Shown here: positions 32,089 to 41,700 of the stretch, piece after piece
Layout: each line of letters begins with the position of its first letter
Position numbering within the stretch: position 1 is the stretch's first letter
IMG/VR virus record: IMGVR_UViG_3300019752_000009
Coordinates: 1-57,578 of that record
DNA: 57,578 nt
From: a virus
Strand: one strand, 5' to 3'
Position numbers and translations under genes: made by a program
Notes under the pieces: generated by a model
Databases searched by the model: none
Told to the model about the DNA's origin: nothing
Seen by the model: the letters and a program-made list of their open reading frames with translations, nothing else

Positions 32089-32334
32089 ATGACAGAAAAC
32101 ATAAAAGGATACCGCACACTAGACCAAAGTGATATCCAATTAATAAATGACATAAAAAGCATTGAAGAAAATTTAGGTTGTTTTATTAAATCTGAATTAT
32201 CAAGCGATGGAGATTATGATCAGGTTTTAATATCAAAAGCCTGTAGTGAATTAATGAGCGGTTTTATGCTACTTAATAGAGCTGTGGCTAAACCAAATAA
32301 CCCATATCCACAGTTTAAAGCTAAGAAGAAATAA
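32089..32334 (+). CDS. acb2: Acb2-like anti-CBASS protein (DUF7681 / T4 Vs.4 family)
   Basis: An 81-residue protein with the family pattern: KGYRTLDQSDIQLINDIKS (6-24; family 'Y-R-x-L-[ST]....INxIK'), a helix with an alternation of L and I, then SKACSELMSGFMLLNRAVAKP (48-68; family 'A-K-T-x-L-Q-x-G-F-M-x-L-x-R-A-V-A-x-P'). Acb2 forms hexamers that sequester cyclic di- and trinucleotides and so stop CBASS (and in some cases Thoeris-type) signalling. It lies in a small cassette next to the tape measure gene. The usual lysine/threonine after the first A of the second motif is replaced (SKACSEL), so ligand range may differ. Confidence 0.7.
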   Translation: MTENIKGYRTLDQSDIQLINDIKSIEENLGCFIKSELSSDGDYDQVLISKACSELMSGFMLLNRAVAKPNNPYPQFKAKKK

Positions 32335-32345
32335 TTAATTAGCAC

Positions 32346-32370
32346 AAAAAAGCCAGCAATTAGCTGGCTT
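32346..32370. terminator. Bidirectional terminator between convergent genes
   Basis: AAGCCAGC (32350-32357) pairs with GCTGGCTT (32363-32370). The A run on the left serves the leftward gene as a T run; the + strand side is weaker. Confidence 0.85.
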
Positions 32371-32376
32371 CAATTT

Positions 32377-32607
32377 CTAATTAATTCTTTCAATATCTAC
32401 AATCCTACCCTTTAAACCATAATTGTATATAGCGTCACGCGCTTCTTCTATTGTCATCACAACATCAGCTTGCTTTTTATCTACCAAGTGTACTGAATGT
32501 TTATCTTTATTTATTTGATAGTAAGCGCGTTTACCATGAGTAATAAAGTAAATAAAACCAATAAGTGTAAGTGATGCTGATATTTTACACACTGTTGCAG
32601 AATACAT
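32377..32607 (-). CDS. Small membrane protein moron, opposite to the late genes
   Basis: A 76-residue protein with an N-terminal membrane segment (about residues 8-24, KISASLTLIGFIYFITH) and a cytoplasmic or periplasmic tail with an EEARDAIYNYG helix. It is read against all surrounding late genes and has a complete unit of its own: sigma-70 promoter (32644-32672) and terminator (32346-32370). This is the organisation of a moron. Expression from a host-type promoter at any stage, plus membrane location, suggests superinfection exclusion or host alteration; this is inference. Confidence 0.7.
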   Translation of the reverse strand: MYSATVCKISASLTLIGFIYFITHGKRAYYQINKDKHSVHLVDKKQADVVMTIEEARDAIYNYGLKGRIVDIERIN

Positions 32608-32643
32608 AACAATTACCTTTCGTGGGTTGGTGTATTAAAGAGA

Positions 32644-32672
32644 ATACTAGTATACGTGTTGGCATGTGTCAA
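32644..32672 (-). promoter_or_regulatory. Sigma-70 promoter of the moron
   Basis: On the reverse strand TTGACA (32667-32672), 17 bp, TAGTAT (32644-32649). It is back to back with the late element at 32676-32685. Confidence 0.85.
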
Positions 32673-32675
32673 TAA

Positions 32676-32685
32676 CTATATTTTG
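32676..32685 (+). promoter_or_regulatory. Late promoter element (CTATATTTTG) for the tape measure
   Basis: Nine of ten bases match the late element, 37 bp before ATG 32723. Confidence 0.6.
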
Positions 32686-32722
32686 AATAATACTGAAAAT
32701 ATAATAATAAAGAGAGTATACA

Positions 32723-35700
32723 ATGGATTTTAACGCCTCAATAAATATTGCAGTTGACGCAAGAAACGCTAAGCGTAGCGTTGATGGCGTTGTAAGCTCA
32801 TTAGACTCTCTAATCTCGTCCACCGAAAGGATGGACAGTAAATTACTTAAATTAAACAATTCATTCTCTAAAACCAGTAGTTATGCATCAACCGCAAGTT
32901 CTGAGCTATCAAAGTTAGGTAAAACATATTCCAGAACCTCTGAGATGGCAGGTAAAGCTAGTTTAAGAGTTGATAAGTTAAGTAAAAACCTATCATCAAG
33001 TGTAAGTGATGTGAAATCCACAGCAGAAGCTTTTGCTGCTTTCAATAAAGTACTGAGTCGCACTGGAAAAATGAAGCCGCTTAAATTAGAAACAAGCGGT
33101 ATGAAAAAAAGTGTTGATGATCTTATCACTGCAATCAAACCTCTAGCAGGTGCTCTCAATAGAGCAACAACCGCTGCATTAAAAAATGATGACGCTATTA
33201 AATCCCTTACTGAAACATATCGCTCATACGCAACAGCTTTACGCAAAGCAAGTTCTGCACAAGATAAGATTTCTAAGTCAAATAAAGATTCCTCTAAATC
33301 AGCAAACCAATTAAATGATAGATTATCTGCATTGGAAACGAGGCAACGTTCTACTAATAAAACTATATCTGAAACTAGAACAGTAACATCGCAAACAACA
33401 AAATCATTTAGCGGTATGACTGGTAGAGCTGGTTTATTAGGTGCCGCGATTGGAACTTTAGTGGGTGGGTTTACCGCATTAAAAGCTGTCATGTCCACAG
33501 GTATTGAGTTTGAAGCGCAAATGTCTAAAGTTCAAGCTATCACAGGGGCTACGAAAGAAGACTTAGAAGAATTAACGGCAGCAGCCCGTGAAATGGGTGC
33601 AACAACTCAGTTCTCTGCTACAGAATCCGCACAAGCTTTAGAATTTATGGGGCTAGCTGGTTTTACAGCAGATCAGGCTATCAAGGCACTCCCTCACACA
33701 TTAAGCTTGGCAGCAGCAAGCGGTATGGATTTGGCTTCTACAGCAGATATTGTTACAAACCAAATGACAGCGTTGCAAATGTCTGTAGAGGAATTACCAC
33801 AAGTTGTTGATCACTTTGCGGCTGTGACAACAACATCTAATACAAACATGCGTCAGTTGGCTGACTCCGCAAAATACGCAGCACCTATTTTTGCAGAAGC
33901 TGGTTATAACATATCCACTATGACCGCATCAATAGGTATGATGGCGAACATTGGTATTCAGGGAACAATGAGTGGTACAGCATTACGTGGGGCAATATCT
34001 CGCTTGGCCAAACCCCCTAAAATGGCTGCTGATTCATTAAAAGAACTAGGTATTTCTGCTAAGGATGCTAACAATGATATGAAGCCATTGGGCGATGTTA
34101 TGCAAGAGCTGTCAGAAAAATTCAAGGGTATGGGTAATGCGGTTAGATTAGGTCATATAAAAACAATCTTTGGTATGGAAGCGATGACAGGAATGTCAGG
34201 ACTTATTACTCAGTCTGAAACTTTTTCAAAAAAAGTTTTGGAGGGTCAAGCTAACATAGAAAACTTTAGTAAAGCTATGTCTGGTTTAGCCTCACCATCT
34301 GAAAAAGCAAGAGCTGAACTTCATAGTTTGGGTGTTGTGTTAGCTGATAATAAAGGTAAAGCAACATCATCACAGGAAAGATTCAATCAACTTGCCCACA
34401 GCCTTAAGGATTTAAATGCCGATAAACAAGCCGCCAGTCTCAAGAAAATATTCGGGGATGATATCCCAGCAAGTATAGCTAAGACTATCGAATCAACTGA
34501 GCTGTTGAGTGGTGAACTTACTATACAAGATGGTGTTGTAGTTAAAACAACAACCAAGTTCAAAGACTATGAAAAGCAGTTGAATTCCATGACAGGTACA
34601 GCCAATCGCATGGCTAAAATTATGTCTGATAACGTTAAAGGTGCTATCAAGACTATGAATTCTAGTTTTGAAAGCTTGGCTTTAACATCCTTTGATTTTA
34701 TGAAGGATGATTTGCGAGATGTTGTGGACTGGATTACAAATGGTGTTAGGGCTGCTGACGATTTCCTTAAGTCTATACAGGAGTGGAATAGCGAAGGGTT
34801 TACAGCTAGTGGTGAATATGATGAGTTTTTCACTAGAATTCAGCGTGGCTGGGATAATGTCCTTTATCTTTTTTATGATGTAAGGAATAGTTTCACTGAT
34901 TTCATTAATGAAATGAATGATGGGCAAACCAATTTTATGTCTGTAACAGATACAATAATAAGTGGTTGGGAGATGTTGGGCGGCTTTTTAAATAACTTAC
35001 CCAATGTTATAAGCGACATATCCACAGAACTGCATGGAGCTGATAATGCAGCTTCTGGATTTATAGATTCTATGTTTGAAGGTCGGACATTATCAGAAGT
35101 ATTTAGCGACGCAATAACTGAGTTAGCTCATTTCGACACAATGCTGGACTCCACTAAAGCTATATTTGCAGATTTGGCTAACTCTGCATGGGAAAGGTTA
35201 AGTGCTGTATTTCAGAAAATACCCGCTCAGGCTGGGATAGCATGGGAGAAGGTTAAGCAGTACGGTGAATATTCTTTTCTTAAGTTGCAAGCTTCATTTA
35301 CGGAACATGCAATAGTTCCAATAGGTAAGGGTATACTAAGCCTTCAAGGATCGTTTGCTAAGGTTCAAGCTTTTGCTGGTAATGTTTCTAATAAAATAAA
35401 ATCTGCATTCCTAAGTGGGTTTCAGGTTATTATAAAAGCGTTAATGTCTGTTACAGATGAAGCTGGTGCTATAGCATCTAAACTAGATAATATTGCTGGA
35501 ACAAACACGGCTGCCGCATTTAGCGGGATGCGTGACTCGCTAGGCGGGGTGAATTTAGCGTTAGTGAAGGGTAAAGCAAACCTTACTGATTACGATGCGC
35601 AATTAAGAGTTAATCTATCAACTATAGAAGGTGAGAAAGCAGCTCTTAATGCTAGTGCTAAAGCAGCACATGATCATGCTGATTCTGTATTAAATAGCAA

Positions 35701-38700
35701 AAACGCAAACATTAAAGCTTATGAATCAGAAATAAATGCAATAGATGAACGTGCCGATGCATCTATTAAAGCATCAGAAGCAGTAGCAATGGCAGCTATA
35801 AAAGAACACGATGCAGCTAAAGAGCAAACACGCTTAAATGTGGAAATGAATAAATCTAAGAGTGATGCTGTGCGTGAAGGTAAAAAGTTTAACGCTGAAA
35901 AAGAGCGTGAAGCAGAAGCCACTGCTCGCGCTCAAAAAGCTAAGAAAGCAGAGAGTGATGCAACAGGCGCATTAGCTAACGCAGCAAACGATGCATCAAA
36001 CGCCACTGATAAGTTAGCTAAGTCAAACTCAAAAATGAGCAAGAGTGCCAAGGTTGCAGTTAGCGACATTGACAAACTAATAAACGGCTTACAAAAGCAA
36101 GCTGATTTAGCTGGTTTAACTGCTGAGCAAAAGTTATCTGTAAAGATAGAGCAAGCAGGTATCAAGTCAGGCTTAAGCCCCTCTGAAATAGAAGAGCAAA
36201 AGGTTAAAGCATTAGGTTTACGTAAAGAAGCTCAAAGCAAAAAAGAATTAGCATCTATACGGAAAATGCAGAAAGAGCATGAAAAAAATGTTAAATACAG
36301 CATGTTATCAGAAAAAGAAGCTGCTAAGCAAAAATGGATTGACAAAAAATCCGTGACAGGTGAAAACGATAAACAGCTTGCTTTAATGTACGACCAGATT
36401 CACGCGCAAGAAGAACTAAATAAAGCGACAAAAGAGAATCGTGAAGAGTGGAAAAGGATTGGGGAATCCGTGCAGAGTAGTATTGGTGATATTCTAACAG
36501 GTGCGAAATCCACAAAAGACGCTTTTAAAGATATCGGTAAGATGTTTGCTGATATGGCAACTAAAAAAGCTATGGAAGGATTGTTTGGTGATCCTGCTAA
36601 AGGTGGTGGGCTGGGGAATATGTTTGCCAATTTGTTTGGCGGTGGGGGGGAGAGAAAAGAGTCCAGTGGAGATGGGTTTTGGAGTAATATATCAGATAAC
36701 TTTGGTTCGTTAATGAGCGGAAAGGATAAAGATGGTGAAAAAGTTGATATATTCGGTGGAATAAAGGATATGTTCACGGGTGGTAAAGAAGCACCTAGTG
36801 AAGGTTTTTTTGACTCTGTAACGAACTTATTCACTGGTGGTAAAAAACAATCAGGAGGTTTTTTTGAGTCAATATCCAACATGTTTTCAGGTGATGGTAA
36901 GGGTGGCGGTATATTTGACTCTATAGGGAAAATGTTTAGCGGCGACAGTAAAGGCGGCGGTATCATGGATACTATATCTGGATTTTTTGGTGGGGACAAG
37001 GATGGTGGTGGCATCATGGATACCATATCTGGTTTCTTTTCTAGTGATAGTGGTGGGGGTGATGGGATAATGAGTTCCATCGGTAAAATGTTTAGTAGTG
37101 GCGGTGATGCGGGGGGTGCTGGTGGCGGTATGGGCGGCGTTGGTGCAAGTGTTATGGCGGGCATATCTGGACTAGCCAGTGGTGACAATCAAGCTGCTGC
37201 ATCAGGAATATTGGGTGCTGCTGGTGGAGCTATAGGTGGTCCAGCTGGTCAAATGATAGGGCAATTCTTAGGTTCTAAGTTAGTCGGAAATTGGGTTGAG
37301 GAGGCAAGACATCTAACAGCATCCATAACAGACTTTAGTGGTGTATTTAAGACAAAGATAATAGAGGTTAACAAGGGTTGGGCTACAGGTGGTAAGCGCA
37401 CAAAGTATGAAGATGTTGATGATGCTGAAAATAAAAAACTACAAGCCATGCTTGAAAATGTTGTCACCATCTTGTCAAACACTGGCAAGCGCATAAACAA
37501 AACGCTCACAGAAGATTTTAAATTTTCTGGCGCGATTGACGTAGTGCATGAAGATACAGGCACGTTTGAAGAGCAATTTGCCAGTATGCAAGCTAGGATG
37601 ATAAAAGCTGCTGTAGCAGGAATGAATATCGCGGGTGTTGATAGAAATATTGGCGATGTTATGTTTGAAAACGTCAATGAAATGATGTTATCAGCTAGGG
37701 ACGGGGTTTATGATGCGGCATTCCAAGCTGAGTTATGGAGACCGGGGCAAACTGATAAAACTGATGCATTAGGCGGCAGTATTCGTGAAGGTGTTAATGA
37801 GTTAATAAACAGCACCGACTTTTCTGATATGTCATTCGAAGAGACCCAAGCTTTATTATCAGCCCACATCACAGAAGCAATGGGCGCGGAAAATATTAAT
37901 GTCCCTCAATCAAGTTTTGATAATATGGCTACGCAATTAGCTGAACAAATTGAAAGTGGCATGAAATGGCTTGCATCAACCGACGGGTTTATTGATCCAG
38001 ACGCTGATTTCCTAATGAACATTAAAGACTTAGTTCATCAATATGACTTGGGTTTAGGTTGGGAAGCTGGTGCAACCCCAGAGGAATTAAATAGTCTTAT
38101 AGCTGGCATGATCGACATGCGGGATAGCTTTAAAGTGTTTGGGTATGAAACAAAGTTTGTCACTAAATCGTTGATGGACGCATTTGGCGATGTTGAAACA
38201 CTTAGTGCTAACATGCAATCATTTCAGACTAACTTTTTATCAGAAACCCAACAAAATGCTGGTAAATATAAAGTACTGAATGACTCTGTTACGCGTTCAT
38301 TCCATGATTTAGGAATGCAGGTACCTAGAACACGTAGTCAGTTCAAGATGCTAATAGATGGTTTGGCGGATGATTTAGATAATCAAGAAAATCAGGAAAA
38401 ATTTGCAGCATTAATGGGTATGTCTGATGAATTAGCCCAATTATATGAATTGCAAACAAAAGGGATAGAGAAGGCGTCGGATGCCATCGAGGTTTTTGCA
38501 AGCAAAATGGAGGGTGCATGGCGTACAATAAGTTCTGCTGATATAGGCTCAATGCTAACAGATAGTATAATGAATGCAGCGAACGCTCAAGAGGCTGGGA
38601 AGGCTTTTGCTGATAATTTCGCACAAATGTTTCAACAAAAGATGGTTGATACAGTTATAACTACAGTGTCTGATATGGTATTTAATTCTATCATAACACC

Positions 38701-41700
38701 CATGATTTCAGCAACGACAAATACAGTATCAATGGAGACAACAGCGGCAGCTAACGCGGCAAACATGGAAACAACAGCGTCCATAAATTCTGCTAACATG
38801 GGTACAACAAGCGCAGCCACAGCCAGCGGTATGCTTGCAAGCGGGGGGCAAATAGCCGCTGGTTACTTAACAGGTATTGTTGAGCAAGTAAAGAACACAA
38901 TCAATGTTATGGGTCAAGTTATAAATAACCCTGAAATTCAAGAGTTGATGGGGCAAATAATGCCTGCAATGCAAGATATTGGGGCTGCAACATACACTGC
39001 TGTGCAGCCTGTTATGCAGCGTGCGCAGTTAGGGCAATACGCACCAGACAAGCAGAAAGATGCGGATAATAAAGACAAAAAAGATGCTGATAAACCATAT
39101 GATTTCTCTGACTTCATTAAAGAGCTTAAAGAGTTTAATGAAGAAGGTAGTGAGTCGTACAAAGCCATTAAAACCTTTAGAGATGCCTTTAAGGGTGTTG
39201 ATAGTGAGTTTTTTGATGCAAGCATGTCATCCAGTGAAGTAGCCGCTAGTTTTGCAGGATTATCAACAGAATCATTGCCTGCGCTATCAGAACAAACCGC
39301 TGTCACAGCAGATGATATTTGGAAGATTTCAAGCTCTCAGATGTTAGCTTTATCAGGGGTCATGGGTAAGAATTGGACTGAAATTATTGATTTAAGTGAT
39401 GATGCTTTTGCCGAGTTACTTAATAAGAATGATATATCTATGGAACAAATTGCTTCCGTAGGGGACATTTCCAAAATGTCCGAAAGTCAAATGGCTGAGT
39501 TAGCTAAAAAGGCTGGCTTAAGTGAAGAAGAGTTTGAGAAGATGACTATAGCCTATGTAAACTCCCTTAAGGAGCAAGAGGATGCTATTAAATCCCTTAA
39601 TATGGAACTCCAAGACTTTGTCAGCGGTATTGGAGATGATGCTGCTAACATCAGGGATATACGAGATGGTTGGTCTGGTGCTGATTTGTCTATGGTTGAC
39701 TTTGATGGCGGCTCTATTAAAGTTGCTAATGATTTCTTAACCATGGGTGAGGAAGGCTGGAAGCGTTTAGCCGCTCAAACGAAACAATCTGTGCCTGAAG
39801 TTCAAGAGCAAATAATGGGTATAGTCGCCTCTATGCAAAACGAGGAAAAAGCACGTGAATCATATCTTGATTCACTAATTAGTTTTACAGACGGGCTGAC
39901 AGACACGCAACGCAAAGCAGATGAGCTTGCTTGGATGGCTAATATGGGGTTATCTAAGAATTCGGAGGAAGCCGCAAAACAGTTAATGGGTTTAAGTGAA
40001 GATGGTCTTAAGAAGTTGTCACTGCAAACTGGTATTTCTGTCGAAGATTTGCGTGTGGCTGGTGTTGATTATGTGTCAAATCTAAAAGAGCAAGAGGACG
40101 CGTTAAAATCCTTTAATGATAGTGTTGATTCTTTCAAGGGCGGTTTAAAGGTAGACTTAAGTGGTGATAAAGATTACACAAGCACATACAAATCCTTAAC
40201 CGAAAAATACAAAGATATAGGTATTGATTTTGAAGAATGGGCAAAAGGCTCTAGTAGTATCGATATCGCTAATACATTTCTGGATTTAGATTTTAATGAG
40301 TTAGCTAAAAACCTTCAGTTAACAGACGCTCAGAAAGCAGAATTAATAGCTGACTCAGATGCTATGTACCAAGCACGCAAAGCCCAAGAAGCTGAAGCCG
40401 CAGCCGACACACAGAAAGCAATTGATAAGGTGTTTGGGAATATGGAAGAAGCTTTTTCCCGTCTGAAAGGACTTAGTGATTCTATAGCTAACGACATCAC
40501 TCAACGCACAGAGACTGCTGAGGATCGTCAAAAGAAACTTGGTGAATTAGAGCGTGAAATATTCGGTAAGCGTGATGATGCGATGTACAAGGATAATGAA
40601 CAGGTTGAAGAGCTTATCGGCAAGCAAGAACAATACTATGAGCTAATTGGTCAGGTTGAAGCTGACAAAATAGCAGCGATTAAAGAGGAATATGAGGAAT
40701 CCAAGAAAGGCTTGGAAGAACTCAAGAAAAAATGGGAGGACGCATTAAAAGCTGGTGAAAAAGCAGCAGAAACCATTACAGGGTTTATTGATAATATAAA
40801 CAAGGAGCTTGGTGTTGATTTAGAACAAAACGCCGATCAACTACGTGATGCCTTGAATAAGGCTTTGCCTGAAGATGCACCAGAAATTGCTGAAAAATTA
40901 GCTAAAGCAATGGATTATTCACGTAAGCGAGAAATAGAAAACCTGCAAGAGCTTAATAAGCAGCAAACAGAGTTGCAAAAATTGCGCGATGGTATTGCTA
41001 AAACAATGGAAAAAGAGACTAATACTGCTAAAGAACTGATGGATGTTTTGGCTAGCGGGTTTTCTGATTCTATGGAATTATCTGATGACAACATTGCTTA
41101 TGCCAATGACTACAAGTCTGCCATTGAATCCGCAATGTCCGAAGCTATTAAAAATGAAGAGGACGTTCAAAAATTACAGCAAGAGAAATATAATGCAGAA
41201 GTTCAACGCCAAGAAAACCTTATTGAGTTTGCACAAGAGTTGAACGGCTTTATTGATGATCTTGCTTTAGATGATGCTTTGTCCCCGCTTACAACGATGG
41301 AGAAGTTCGCAGAGTCTCAGAAGCAGTACGAAAGCACTTTACAGAAAGCGCGGGCTGGTGACGTAGATGCACAGAAAGAGTTAACTGGTGCTGCAAAAGC
41401 TTATTTGGAATTAGCTGGTGAAGCTTATGCATCTAGTTCGGACTATGTGGGGATATTTGAGCAAGTCAAGGGTGATGTTAAAGAAACGGGTGGGGCCGCG
41501 TTACAAGAAGCTAGTGCTATAGATGTGCAATCTTTAAGTGAAGAAGAACAAACCGCTCAAAACACAGCCGCTATTGCTGAGGTTCAGCAAGAGTATTTAG
41601 ACAAGCTAAACCAGATTGATTCTGTAACAGCAGGATGGCAACAAGAAATTGCCACTCAACTAGGCGCACCTAATGCCACACCATTACCTGAAGATCAGTT

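Noticed and set aside
36400-37188. A long reverse-strand frame rich in proline (262 codons)
   Set aside because: It is the complement of the Gly-rich repeat block of the tape measure gene; composition explains it, and no start signal is seen.
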